Assembly: GCA_026874595.1 (NCBI GenBank)
Contig: CM049306.1
Location: 20,327,019 to 20,391,018, forward strand
DNA length: 64,000 bases
Reading direction: 5' to 3'
DNA from: Sipunculus nudus
Lineage: Eukaryota; Annelida; Sipuncula; Golfingiida; Sipunculidae
Below the pieces are notes generated by a model. The model was given only the letters and a program-made list of their open reading frames with translations, did not search any database and had not been told where the DNA came from. The number at the start of each line of letters is the position of its first letter. Position 1 is the first letter of the stretch. A program made the translations under genes and the position numbers. Shown here one piece after another: positions 13,219-26,006 of the stretch.

Positions 13219-16200
13219 GCTGACTTAGCTGCTTGTAAGTGCATTATTACAATTCTTACTTGTGGTATTCATATCTATTCTCATTCTTGCAGTAAGTAAG
13301 GTTCCCATTCTTATTCCATAGGAGATTATAACATTACAGTCAAGGCTTTCATATGTCAATAAGAATAATCACATTTAACTGAAAGATCCAATACCTTAGA
13401 CCTGGTATACTCTAGCCACAAAATATGTTCTTTATTAGCTCAGTTGTTTTGAATTCATTGTGTTACAATTCATAATTTCAAACACTAGGAGAGTAAAATT
13501 AAATTTGTCAATATTCTTGAATATCCATCAGTACTTTGCAGCACAAAATGATCTGGAAAACATCCTTCAATTTGCATATGATTTAAAATAATCCTTTTAT
13601 TTACTTACATCATTAGATAAACAATTTGTTAAAACAATTAGTATTTTAACAAATACTTAATACTTCCAAAAATATCCTTTAATGTAACAACAACATATAT
13701 AAACCTTTTAATTACTTTCAAAACTGAAACAATTTTCAGTCACTACAATATTTATGTAAAAGACATAAGAACCAGGTAAATGAAACCTTTTAGCAGAATG
13801 ATTAACGTCCTAAGAATTCTGCTTTAACTTTTTAAAAAGTCAAAAGAATCCATTTTAATGAGTATCCTCTTGGTTTAATGCTAAAAACATCATTTTTGTA
13901 CAACATACAGGATTAAACCATTCTCTTTATCATAGTTCCTGGCTGAACCCTCCTTAAATCATTAAAAAAGCAAAATATCCTAACAAAGTTTAATCTTCTA
14001 ATTCTCTGAAAAAAAGGTTAATTATACTTTGGTTGTGCAATTGTAAATTGTAAATTTCTTTTTTAAATTCACCAGTTAAAGACAAAAACCTCACCACTTT
14101 CCTGCTCACTGAGACTGTAATATGTATTTTTGCATTATTTGTACAAGTTACTCAGTATAGGAGATGTCTCACATTTCCAGTGGGGGTAATACAACATCAG
14201 TATTTCTCGTGTAATCTCCTCTCAGTGGTTTATGTCACCTTGTCAGGACTGACGGTGATCGTTTTGGATACATTTTCAGACCATTCAGACAACCTCGCTG
14301 TTGGCATTCTCAACATTACAACTCCAGTGCTCCGGGAAATCTGTGCACTATCTGGTGACCTTTAGTTGTTCCTCGTGGTTTCTTAGGAGAAAGAAACAGC
14401 TACAGGGCTCTTAACCTGGTCTGAACCAGCTCTGAAAGGATAACTATTGTTTTATAAAAGATGGAAAACCATCCAATTGGTGGTAAGAAATACAGTTCTT
14501 TGCTTAACTCTGAAATAAGCTTACTCAGAAGGTTAGAAAAAACACTTAAAATGCATACATAGAACATCACTGGATGCCCCTTCAGGGAACATCTGTGTGG
14601 TTTAGTCATTGCTGATTTATACGACTCACTGCCAGATGACCATCATCTTCATACCAATAGCTTATGATCGACCGAGTGATAACTTTAGGCCAAATAAAAG
14701 GCACTAAGCCAGTTATTGCAGGCCATAAGTCATACACAGCAAGCATGCAGCAGTAAACCCTCAATATTTTGATTAATTGAGTTTTTCTTCAAATCACAGC
14801 TGCAGCAGATTTCATGCTATGCTGATTTTACAACATGTGCAGAGTGCTTGAACCTATTAATTTTCTCCCTTTTGTCATGTGACTCTGATGTTGATCATGT
14901 GACTGTGAAAATGTCACTGAAATTACACAATGAAAACCAGTTCAAGGCTGTGATAATAAATCCACCGTTTATTGGCTTTCCTTTGAGTCATGTTTGAAAC
15001 TAATCAAATATCTAAATACCTTGGTAAATGAAAAACAGTGCATTTCCTTTTATTGTTCCAATTGTTAAATTTTCATTATTGTTCCCAAGATGCAAGATCT
15101 TTATAGTCATGAAATTTTGTTCTTTCATGCATGAGAGATATAGTTACACAATTGTAACTTTTGAACTTTACCTACACATATGGTTTGAATATCATAAAGC
15201 CTGGTTATTCTAGTAGCTGGTATACCTACATAGCTATTTGACACACAAAGGACTTACTAAAATATATGTATTTATATTTGTTTGAAAATGTAAGCTACAT
15301 AGATTTTGTTATTCATACTTGATACTTGCAGTTTATTTGTGATTTTAAAATGAATTGAAAATAAAAAATATAAAGACTCTGCAAGCTGCAGAAAAGTCAA
15401 ATGTCTGTGTTTTTTTATGACTTTTTGGACAATTTCTAAAATTCCTGAAATTTTGTACTTACAATTTCACATAATATTAACTCTTTAAGGATTTTAACTT
15501 TGAGTTAGGAGAAAAGGAAATTATCAGTCTTCTTGTCTTCATGTGCCTTAATATTAAACCAGTGGCCTTATATGGTGGTTTTACTGTGTAACAAACTGCC
15601 TAATGCATAAGTGAACAGAGATATGGGGCAGATATACAGTACATAAACATAAAGTGTTCATATTTCCAATTTTATGACTATCAGCCAGAGCACTTAAACA
15701 ATTCAGTGGCCCTGTCATAGTCAAAGCAACCACTGATAAGACTTGATTATATCTTCACATGGTATGTTCCACTACATCTGTAAAGGTATAAGATAACTTT
15801 ATTTAACTCAGTCCAATGCACAAAGAAATATTACATTTTGGAAAACATTCATTATATTATAATATCATGGAAATAAATACTGCTGCAAAATGAATGTGGT
15901 ATTAGGAACTTTTCACAGTGCTAGACTCGGAGTGATCAAATGATATCTATGCAGTGACACAGTTCTTCAAAATATAAGTTAGGAAACAAGTGACACTGTA
16001 TTACTTGGGAAACCATGTGAACTTTTCATTTGTCTGAAATGACACAGGACACCAACATTGTCATAGTCGTCTTGAAGTTTCTTAAATCACTAATGATTTA
16101 TATGCACTTTCCGCTGTAGAGCTGTGAAAGTCAAAGAACCCAGTGCTTCTGCAAGAAAATCAGGCACTGCAGAAAAGGTCAGTGGTTCTGCCATCAATTA

Positions 16201-16663
16201 TAGCTCTGTTACATAATTGAGACAAGTAAATTTAACCCTGGTTGCCCCAGGTTATTTGTACTGTAACATTAATTTCACTTTGTGAATTTTAGTTGGGGAA
16301 ACCCACAATGGAAAAACAGGAAGAGTGCAACAGTTACATTAATAATATCTTACATGAAGAGGCCATCAATGGTGCCTTTTTAGTTATCAAACAGGGGAGT
16401 GGGTTTCATATAGTTAATCACTGTGTTTTAACAGCATCGACTAATGGGAAGTGTTTATTGAAATATTTGCAAACAACACAAGCTTCAAAACACCAAACAG
16501 TAAGCTAATACAGAGATCAAAAGAACTAAGAGCATCAAGTTCAAAAGGTCTAATTGATTTGAGGCCTATCTTACTGAGAATTGTTTTCTCTTTCAATGCC
16601 CCTGCTAAACAGAAGTTACGGCATGACGAGCCTGGAAATTACCATCCTAGCCACTGGTATTGA
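13219..16663. other. no gene seen
   Basis: AT-rich, low-complexity non-coding DNA with no recognisable exon, RNA gene or transposon boundary. Confidence 0.45.
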
Positions 16664-17191
16664 TTAATTTATTCTGGAAGAGAAACTTTGTTCAGTTACA
16701 TCAATAACCCAAGCTAGTGACCAGCTAAAAATACCATGTAACCATGGCAAAGAAATATGGTAAACCATTCTAGGATCACATATTTGTATCAGGCCAGCTT
16801 GACACCAGTTTAAGATATATCCCCACCTCAAGGGCTGTACCATGAAAAGTGGGTCTGGTTTATACTTAGATATCATCATATAAACCATGTCAACTCTGAC
16901 GCTACTGACAGCTTGGTATAACAGCATATATATCATGGTGTTCTGGTCTGTAAGATCTTCATCACGTGTAACCTTGTATAAGAGGCTCATATACAGAACT
17001 GCATATTCACACTGGGCCCTGGGAAAACCAGTTTTGGAACTATGACAATAAAAGTGGCTCAGTTTTTCCCTAGCCCATGATTCACCAATCGCTATGATGA
17101 CAGTTTCGTGGTTATAATAGCGGTCTGTGCAACATGGAAATTTGGGATAAATCACTAAGTTTACTTTTTCACTCATTCTAATTTTAAACAT
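16664..17191 (-). CDS. unrecognised 175-codon open frame
   Basis: An ATG-to-stop frame of 175 codons on the minus strand. It is long for DNA this AT-rich: by a rough stop-frequency estimate, a frame this long is not expected even once by chance in 64 kb. The product has no signal peptide or family motif that I recognise. It contains Tyr-, Met- and Trp-rich stretches such as MIYMLLYQAV and WLHGIFSWSLAWVI. No repeat or transposon relationship is evident. It may be a single-exon hypothetical gene, a pseudogene fragment, or a chance frame. Confidence 0.2.
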   Translation of the reverse strand: MFKIRMSEKVNLVIYPKFPCCTDRYYNHETVIIAIGESWAREKLSHFYCHSSKTGFPRAQCEYAVLYMSLLYKVTRDEDLTDQNTMIYMLLYQAVSSVRVDMVYMMISKYKPDPLFMVQPLRWGYILNWCQAGLIQICDPRMVYHISLPWLHGIFSWSLAWVIDVTEQSFSSRIN

Positions 17192-20100
17192 ATGTGAACT
17201 GCTGCTGGTAATGTTATTTTTTTGTCACAATTTGCAGTACAACAAAATGTTAGCTACACATTTTGTTAAATGAGCCAACAAGATCCTAAAAAAAAGTTTT
17301 TGCAGCGAAACCTAACAGAACATCTTAAATTTGATACTTTCAATTCAGTTGTTGGAATATCCATTCTCTCACAGTTAAACACAGAATGAGACTTTTAACT
17401 ATAGAAGTTGATGAGTTTAATTCTACACTGACATTTGAGTCAGTTTTAATTATTTATTTCTTGGGGTGGGGGGGGGGGGGGCATCATAGGCCATGTGGGT
17501 CACAATTAAACCATTGATAAGAAATTTTGTTTTCCTTTTTCTTTCTTCCACCCCCGCTTGCTCTGGAACAAAAAAAGGCCGTTTTGCCAAACAGACATTT
17601 AGTAATGGTAATATTCACAGTGTACAAATTTGCATCTGGTAATTATTTTTCAAATTAAAATTTTTTATGAACAAAATATGTTTTTCAAACTGCTACAAAG
17701 GTGAGGTTTTCATGCCTTTTTTTTCACTTTTTATCACAGTGGTCATGATAGGTGCCTGAAATCTTGCTCTTGTTTTGTTACCGTGGTTACAATAATCAAA
17801 TGATAACACTCACCTGTTCTGTCACTAAGATACATTAGTTATTAGAAAACCTGCACTGGTTCTGTTACAAATTAGTTGAAAACCTCTTCTTGTTTTGTTT
17901 AAGATCACATTAGTTATTTGAAAACTTGCTCTTGTTTCAGTATAGTGTACAGGATTTTTTCTTAAACCTGTAATAGAGAAAGAAATGCTTTTGGCCATAT
18001 TAAATTCAGAACTCCCAAGGCAGCTGATAGAAAAATAAATGGCAAAACTGATTCGCATGCTGGTTGGCTTAAGGGACTGCTTTAATGTCTCTGAATTGAT
18101 GGAATCATGTCTTATCAGTCAACGAGAGACATGAACTTCTGGCAGACAGAAAACAATGGCACAGTCTTTTATGTGCCATGAGACCACTTATACCAATATC
18201 TTTTACTCCCCTGGTAGCACAAATAATCAAACATTTATATATCCATTTTGTTTCAAACAAATACTTTTCCCTATATCTAAATTTCTTTTATGAAGCGAGG
18301 AAAAAGCGTCAAGAGTCGGCAACCTGAATTTTGCAATTTATCAGAGTAGATTATAGAAAAAAGAAAATCAGAGATGAAGACAATAGTCAGGTTAGATAAA
18401 AAAAAAAAATGTCACGCACAGAGACAGGGACAAAGTTGAAGTTAAAAAAAAAACTGCTCTCATGTAGGCAAACTTGGACAACCTGTAGTCCCTACAGCGT
18501 GATAAGATATTCATACATGAGCTATGGACTCACAAATAAGTATGAGGATGGAAGCTATGCAAGCTGTCGATATTAGCAGATAGCTGGGACTCACAGGCAT
18601 GACGGCAGCATGTAATCCGGTATACCCTCCAAAAATCAATGTTGTTGTCTTAATTTTTCTGAAATCAATCTGGCTCCCTGGTTTTAACCGGAAAATAATA
18701 TGAAATCCTTGTGATGGAATTGATTACAATATTACATGAACACAAAAATGAATTTGACTTCTAAATGATTATGGCAGCCAATTCCAAAGAGGCCTGCTAA
18801 AATCAACTGCATAATTCTGCTGCCTGTCTTACCATACAGTCAGGTTCAACTATAATTGCTTCGGATATTCATCCTTTGAACCTTTCAGACACAAGCCTTA
18901 ACTCTAAAGACTGGGTATTTATTGAATGTCACTAACTGTCTGCATGTGGGATACTCTGATTGGTCTTTTTTTAAATTAAATATAGAAAGGCTGGTCCAAG
19001 GAAAATATGTAATAAGTGCTCCTTTGTCTGAGATTACAAAACATGCTTTATCCAAGAGTTCTTCTTTAATCAACTACAACTGCTCCCTGCTAATCTTTGC
19101 CTGTAATACAATGCCAACAGTATATAACATTTCTCAGTGACAGATCATCAGGCTTATTTGTTTTTTGGGGTACCACATCCTTATATATTATATGGTTTAG
19201 ATGAAGAACCTGAGTGTAAATCCCACCAATGTCTGTAAGCTTAAGGAAAATGGTGATATATCTTGATACATCTTCAGAGGTTTGTTGTATGTCTTAATGA
19301 TAGGTCAGTGATTAAACACAAAGAAAATGGACAGAGCTGGTTTAGTACTTAAATCTCTTGATAATCAATAATAAAAATTCTGTATGTCATGGGAACAGGC
19401 AAACCTAAGCCTTCAGGCTTGCGCTCAATCCCTTTGATACTCTGAATTCACTTCATGATAACTGTGTATTTTGTACTACCTTGTATTAATTAAATCTTTC
19501 TAACATAAAAAATACTTAAATCTGTGGAAGTGACAAAACGTTTTTTTTTTGGGGGGGGTGGGGTAGGTATCATTTTTGGATGAGCACATTGGAGCTAGAA
19601 TTAAAAAAAATTACATCATTCCTCTACTTTCTTGTCCTTGTTACCTCCAAAATTTGAAAAAAAAAACTCTCCAAGAAGAAAATGGTTCTGTTAAGTTGTA
19701 AAACTATTCCAGACTTTTTAAAGATATAATATAGGAAAAGAAATTTTAAAACATATGCCTGACAAGCTAACTCAATCAAAATTACATCTATATGTACAGA
19801 ATATAGCATGGGAGTTATTGGAACAAAATGTCACCCATGAACTAAAGCAGGCAGTGCTCGTCTGGTACACCCCACAAAACAGCCCACAAGATAAAACCCA
19901 AAAGTTTTATGTTAGTGTTAAAAATAGACAAGCTGACATCTCCACCAAATATAAACTGAAAAATTTTGTATGTTTGGTATATAATTTTCAATGCACTGGG
20001 TTATATCTACAAAGAAAGGCCTCCCTGGTTGTGCACTCCTGGTTAGTTCCAAAAGATGATCAAGTGTCTAGCATGCTCTTGTCTTATGTCAAAGTTATGA

Positions 20101-21235
20101 AGTGGTTTCAATCAATAGTGTATTATAAAAAGCCCTTTATTCTCATAATTTAAAACATTTTGCAGCAGATATAATTGATACAATATATTATTTAATGGGA
20201 ATTCAAATATAAATTGGTTTGGGAGTGGTGCTGGCATGATATTTAGAAATACATGTTTTGCCAATTACTTTTTATTCTCACCTGAGTGCTGTGTCGTTCA
20301 TGGTATTAATTATACAGAAATCAGATCATGATAACTTGATTAGAGAGAACGCTTCTGTTTTCAATTACTAGCTGCAACATCCTGTGTAACGAGCAGGGGA
20401 TAAGCAGTGTTTCAATTACCACAAAGAACTCCTGTCAGAATGATCGGAAGCTTTCCCGCCTCTACCCTATATGATCCAATGAGATGAAGTCTGTGGTAAA
20501 CCTAACACAAAGACCCATCAAGTCAATCCAGGTAACTGGAGGGGAGATAGAAACCTGATCAATACCAGGCATCCAAGCTGACATCACATGCGTTGTGACA
20601 TCTACCAATTAGATAATCTATCGATCACCTGCCCCCCTGCCAAGCCTGCTATCCATGGGATAAAAGGATGGGCATTAAACCACATCGCAAGCCTGATTAA
20701 GAGTCCCCTGTAAAAGCTTTTATACACTGTCATATTGGCCCGACTTGTAAGTGATACCTTCTTTTCATGCCAATAGGTGTCTGCATATTTTTTGTGTGCC
20801 ACTCATGAGGTTTCTTGTTTCCTTTCAGGAGATCCTCCCAAAGTATCCAGAGTGATCAATGGTAACCACTTATACGCATGCTTCCTGACCCTCAGAAGAC
20901 TCAACAGATTGACAAACTGTGACGGCGAAGAAACTTCCCACCGTTTTCTTTTTATTGCACTCTTGGCAGTCCTTTCAGAAGTATCTGTACATGTTATGAA
21001 CTGCTGGAACATACTAACTTCAGGCACGCCACATCTGCGTTCTGATAGTAAGCAACTAGAGCCCCTTACATGAAGGACTTCTCATTTGTTTGTATGTGTA
21101 AATCAACCACCTAGTGACCAAATGATCACTTGAAATATTATCAGGGACAAACGGCGGACAGATTTTTCATGGGAAATCAGAATCGATTGCATTGTGAGAG
21201 AAACTATCAAGTGAATCAAGGGGAGAATGGCAAAA
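17192..21235. other. no gene seen upstream of the receptor
   Basis: Mostly AT-rich DNA. A degenerate repeat of about 50 bp ('ttagttatttgaaaacctgc' type) lies at 17830-17945, and a 14-G run at 17468-17481. A GC-richer patch at 20380-21060 holds splice-like signals: CCTTTCAG ending at 20829 and ATA|GTAAGC near 21046. It could contain a 5' UTR exon of the receptor gene, but there is no direct evidence for that. Confidence 0.35.
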
Positions 21236-21410
21236 GAATTGTGGGAAATTTCAAACAAAAGAATGATGGGAAATGTGCAACATGTGGATTATGTGAAGTC
21301 TAACAAATGAATTATGGGAAATATTCAACAAGTGAATTGTGAGAAGTCACTTACATATGAATTATGGGATATGTGCAACAACTGGATTTTGGAAAGTCAG
21401 CATAAAGTGA
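21236..21410. repeat. degenerate ~25-bp repeat upstream of GPCR
   Basis: About seven tandem copies of a 24-25 bp unit of the form 'gaattatgggaaatgtgcaa' plus a few bases. They lie 65-240 bp before the receptor start codon, probably in its 5' leader or proximal promoter. Confidence 0.7.
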
Positions 21411-21445
21411 GCTGAAAGTTTAACTACATACACAGTGGTAAGAAG

Positions 21446-21469
21446 ATGAAACTGTTTTCTGGCATTTAA
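21446..21469 (+). promoter_or_regulatory. possible 7-codon upstream ORF
   Basis: ATG AAA CTG TTT TCT GGC ATT TAA ends four bases before the receptor ATG. If the leader is transcribed through here, this short frame could reduce initiation at 21474. An in-frame TAG (21471-21473) directly precedes the receptor ATG, so the receptor frame cannot extend upstream in genomic sequence. Confidence 0.3.
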
Positions 21470-21473
21470 GTAG

Positions 21474-22601
21474 ATGCAACTTAATAAACAGCCAGTCATG
21501 GTGTCTGCCTTGCTGTCAGACCAACTTACAAACTACAGTCAGGTGGAGTACACTGTTCTCCATGGTTCCAGTGTGACTGCTGATGCTCAAGAAAACACTT
21601 CAGTGGTGGTGAACTTGAATGCAACAGTTCCACCAAATGAGGACAACGTTTTCAGTTTGTTCATTGATATTGTTGGGATCTGGGCCACTGGGGTTTGCTG
21701 CCTGGTAGGGCTCATTGGAAATATTCTCTCTATTTGTGTGCTAGCACGTGCACATGCGCGATCCCCAATGTTTTATGTTCTCCGCGCAGTGGCAGCTTCT
21801 GACGCAATATTCCTCCTGTCAGCATTTATAACGCTCACTCTTGTGAATTTGTATGACAAAATTGGGGGAATAGTTTGGTTTAAGAACAATCGTGGATATA
21901 TACAATTCGCTGTTTGGCCGATTCTAATGATGTCACAAATGAGTACTGTGTGGTTAACAGTCCTCGTGTCAGCAGAACGATACATTGCTGTTTGTCGACC
22001 ACTAAAGGCAGCATCAATCTGCACGATACCAAAAGTGCGTCGAGCGGTAGTTATAGTGTTTGTCATATCAATTCTCTACAACATACCACGTTATTTTGAA
22101 TACAAAGTAGTGGAACATGGGATGCACATGAGTAAATCTGATATCGGTCAGGATGAAGTGTACCGTTACTTATACACTTGTGTGTTGTATTCAGTATTAC
22201 TCTTTCTCTTGCCTTTGGTACTCCTCGTGTTTTTGAATATGAAACTGATCATTGCTCTCAAGCAGGGCAAAAAAGAATGGAAAAAATTACATTTCAAACA
22301 GAAAAAGGAACAAAACCTGACTATAATTCCGTTGACTATTGTGCTTATATTTTTCTTTTGTGGGACCCCTTCCTTATCAGTTAATGTCATAGATTCCATA
22401 AATGTAAAAATCATTGAGTCAAAATCTTTTCTAGTTTACATGTTGGTGGCAAATTTACTTGTGGTAATTAACTCAGCATGTAATTTTATCATCTACTGTC
22501 TTCTTGGAAAGAAGTTTCGAAACAAACTTCTGGACCTTCTTCGCTGCCACTGCACCAAGTACAGATCTGTTTATTCGATGAATTACAGCATGTCAGAATG
22601 A
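21474..22601 (+). CDS. FMRFamide-receptor-like class A GPCR
   Basis: A 375-residue seven-transmembrane receptor on one uninterrupted frame, expected at the plasma membrane to sense a neuropeptide and signal through G proteins. The N-terminus (1-62) has sequons at N20, N41 and N49. Helices lie at about 64-90, 100-124, 143-165, 188-210, 232-256, 282-306 and 318-343. Class A landmarks are G82-N83 (helix 1), SD110 (helix 2), E168-R169-Y170 (the DRY position) followed by IAVCRPL, P247 (helix 5), C296 and P299 (helix 6), and N333..N337-FIIY341 in place of NPxxY. NIPRYFEYK at the end of helix 4 and NFIIYC in helix 7 are typical of FMRFamide-type receptors. The usual helix-3/loop-2 disulphide cysteines are missing (position 144 is Q; residues 205-232 have no Cys). 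C358 and C360 after helix 8 could be palmitoylated. The start is set by an in-frame stop directly upstream; M9 is an alternative. The peptide ligand cannot be assigned. Confidence 0.93.
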   Translation: MQLNKQPVMVSALLSDQLTNYSQVEYTVLHGSSVTADAQENTSVVVNLNATVPPNEDNVFSLFIDIVGIWATGVCCLVGLIGNILSICVLARAHARSPMFYVLRAVAASDAIFLLSAFITLTLVNLYDKIGGIVWFKNNRGYIQFAVWPILMMSQMSTVWLTVLVSAERYIAVCRPLKAASICTIPKVRRAVVIVFVISILYNIPRYFEYKVVEHGMHMSKSDIGQDEVYRYLYTCVLYSVLLFLLPLVLLVFLNMKLIIALKQGKKEWKKLHFKQKKEQNLTIIPLTIVLIFFFCGTPSLSVNVIDSINVKIIESKSFLVYMLVANLLVVINSACNFIIYCLLGKKFRNKLLDLLRCHCTKYRSVYSMNYSMSE

Positions 22602-22914
22602 CAGGGAAGCCAGCGATCCCACAGACGTCACACCTACAACAACAGCTCAAGCACGAGTCAGGATGTGCAGGTTGTGTAAATGTTACGCCGGCCTCACATG
22701 ATGCACTGTCCAACTATTTTCTGCAATTTCCTATGACAATGTAGGAAAATGCAGCAGGTGAGAACAAACAGGTTGCATTTCCGTCCAAACAAATCATAAG
22801 AAATCATAGTGTAGGAAATAATAGAAAATCATAAGGTTTTGGACATATTCAAAAATTAATTTTTGAAACATTGTGGAGTATATAATTTGACATAGAGTTT
22901 AACTTTAACTTTTA

Positions 22915-22920
22915 AATAAA
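22915..22920 (+). terminator. poly(A) signal for the GPCR
   Basis: The first good AATAAA downstream of the receptor stop, 314 bases after it, with T-rich sequence following. This is a plausible 3' end for the transcript. Confidence 0.5.
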
Positions 22921-25589
22921 AGTCTTGTTATATCTATTACTTGCCCTGAATGAACTTTTACTTCATTGCTATACTTAAATGTAGGGCAAACATGTTAAAA
23001 TGTTTGTTTGTTAATAATATTTCTCTTTATTATTTGCAAGCATTAACATACAGAAATTAAGGATAAAACTATGATTTCATTTCTCCAAGAAAGAAAATGG
23101 CTAACTGAAGAAAATAAAGTTAACATTAAAAGCCTCTGGGAAAAGACTCCTATACAGAACTCACTTGCCAGTTGGGCACCTATGGGCCAATTTTGGGTTA
23201 CCCTACCACTATTTTCTAGATCATTTACTTGCCTCAGGCAAGCAGTTAACTCTTAATGTCAAGCCCTGATCACAGGCAATCTCAGACACAGGTATCAAAT
23301 CACAGCATATCAGTCATAGAGTGGTCATAGATACCGGTAGTAGTGGAAAATCTTACCTGTTGTAAACAAATACATATCAGTTAAATGTCATCCTACAATA
23401 TGGCATGCTATAATTTCCTGGCACTGGATCAGAATATCACAACAAATTACAAAAATTCAGAAAAATGTGTAGAAAATTGTTGGAAAACAATCGTCCCATG
23501 TGAGGCCTGTTTAACATGGGAGAAATTACCATAACTTCACAACAAATCTGTACCATCATGCACAAGTGCACCATGTGATCAGGTAACCAACCAATCACAA
23601 CAACCATGGGAGTGATATCTTGGGATCGTCTGGCAAAAAAGAAATGTCAAAGATAGTAGATGACTGTAATATCCTCTAACATGATATGATCATGAAAACG
23701 TGTCATCTTTAATGAGACGCTGACCAATCAAGGGGATGTTTGATATTTTATTTTCAATGTGACTAGGTAGACTAATTACCATGAATGACATAACAAGGGT
23801 CACTAATGAATGTTGGGGTATTGGATGAAGCAGGAATACTTGGAAGAGTATGATTCAATCATCATTTTATTAAAATGAGAATGAACCTGATGCTCTGCAT
23901 GCAAAATATGGATGATTCAAACATTGTTGTCACTTTCTAAGTTAAGGGTAAAGTTATTTATTCTTACAATATCAAGTGGTGATGATATGCTGTATGACCA
24001 AACATGGTTATACAGAAAAAGGTGGCAGTCTTAGAAAGCCAACAGAAATGCTGCACTAATAAAACTTTTATGAAAGATAATTGAGCATGGACTATCACCA
24101 AAGTTTTAGGAAAATGATGACACCAGAGCTGAACACTGATGCAATTTGAGGAAAAAAATGCTTTCTGCGTCAGAGACAATATTGACTAGAGTCAATAGGT
24201 GTGTATAAAAATAGCTCATAGACTTCACTGGCACGCAATCTCAGGCAGATGACATAACCTTCGGCATGTTGTCAAAGTATAAAAGTAGCCTTCAGAACAT
24301 TATTTATACCCTATAACATTCATTAAGGCTGATGGAGGCAAATTTATCTAACTTACATAGAGTAAGAGTTCTGTAACTATGTTATCATAAGTGCCCGTGA
24401 TTGTTTCAGATGGGGCAGCTATGAACGCTCTGACCTGCCAAGTTCAAAATAGCACAGCTTTGCTCGCAAGCTTACATTATGCGTTTTGAAATTAATGCAT
24501 GTGATTGATGTTAAAAAGCAAGCCTGAACATTTCTGACAATCATTCCTCAAATGGAACAAGCTTCTGAAGAATAAAATATTTTCACTGTATTATTGTGGA
24601 TGACATTCATGTGTATTCATATTTGTAATTAAAATATATCTTTTGAAATTTCATTGATTGTCTAATCATTTATTTCCCTGTGAAGAAAATGCTGTCTGAG
24701 AGTTGTGGCCACTTCAGTGTGCCCAGAACAATTCTTTTCTGAATGATATGTAGTGTCTAAATAAAAACAAGTTGACCTTGAATGTAAAAATCTAAAATAA
24801 TATCAAATGGAGATAAAGTGTAAGAGCAAGAGGTAATATAAGCCATGGTTGGTTTATATGATTGGTTTGTACTGATGAGCAAGAAATTGTTGCAAATAAT
24901 ATTTTGTGACCTGACCATGTGTTTCCTAATGTTGAAACTGAAGCATGTGAGCAGTTTGTGAACAAATGATCTTTACTATTACCATGATCATTAGTTGGCT
25001 TTTTGATTAACTGTTGACATTTCAGTAGTTTACACATTTGTTCAGTTGAATCTATTATTTTGTATAATATATGTTATTAAATATATATGTATTTTTTTAT
25101 TTTATGAAATGTATACAGTTGAAATATAACTAATTAACAACATACATACACAGCAAACAAAGCCTGATCTCCGATTCTGCTGAGGCAGGAAAATAATGAA
25201 CAAATCTTTGTATTAGATCCTCATTTTTTTATCACATCAATTTTTTTATTATAAGTTTATATTTCTATACATTTCCAATGTAACATATATATCTGAATAT
25301 AAAAGTTGATTCATAATTCTCAATTGCATCATCATAAATCTCAATCTTCTCAGATAACACCACATCATGCATACAAATGTTTATTTTTTACTACAATGGT
25401 GATATGAGAATAACTGTACACCTGTCACAGCAGAGGATCTCCCCCCAGTGACTTTAACAAATAAGAAACCCTGGCATAGCTGACTTCCAGTGACCTGGAG
25501 TGGGACCCTGCATCTGTAATCTGTAATCACAGCAAATGACTACAATAGAGCCTCAAGAAAAAATCAATAACTAGCCTAATTTTCAAGCT
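22921..25589. other. no gene seen
   Basis: AT-rich intergenic DNA. No exon, RNA gene or repeat boundary was recognised. Confidence 0.45.
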
Positions 25590-26006
25590 TTTATTTTCAA
25601 ATTTCAGATTTAAACAAATTTAATACTTATGTTTACATGCTGTGAAAATTAAATCAATGGTACTTATAAGAAAAAAAACGTGCCATGGTCAAAGTTGGGC
25701 AAAATTTAAGGTACTGATTTTATTTTCATGCTAATAACTTAAAAAATTTACAAAATTCAGATCTAATTTTGGGTAAACAATTGAATCTTAATTAAACATA
25801 GTTATATACTTGGGAAAATAGACTCTAGTTTCAAAATATTTTTGCAGTTTTTGGCTTGGTAGGAGATCTTTGGGACATCTAACATTATGCCAAATTTTGG
25901 ATTCCTAGGTCGCACGGTTTCAAAACATGCCACATCTACGGACCAACGGAAGATGGACAATGGACCACGACTATAGCTAAGATGACTTATAGTCAGCCGA
26001 GCTAAA
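25590..26006. mobile_element. short copy of palindrome-ended element family
   Basis: It matches 58800-60151 over 'gtgccatggtcaaagttggg', 'cagatctaattttgggtaaa' and 'ggatcttngggacatctaac' type stretches. It ends in the same 31-nt near-palindrome (25974-26004; arms TAGCTAAGATGACT and AGTCAGCCGAGCTA) followed by AAAA. It is a shortened, non-coding member of the family. Confidence 0.75.

Noticed and set aside
19755-20153. 132-codon plus-strand frame
   Set aside because: No recognisable motif, ordinary AT-rich composition, no splice or promoter context. It is shorter and less improbable than the 16664-17191 frame, so it is not called.
22166-22414. Minus- and plus-strand frames overlapping the GPCR
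   Set aside because: They are alternative-frame shadows of the receptor coding sequence.
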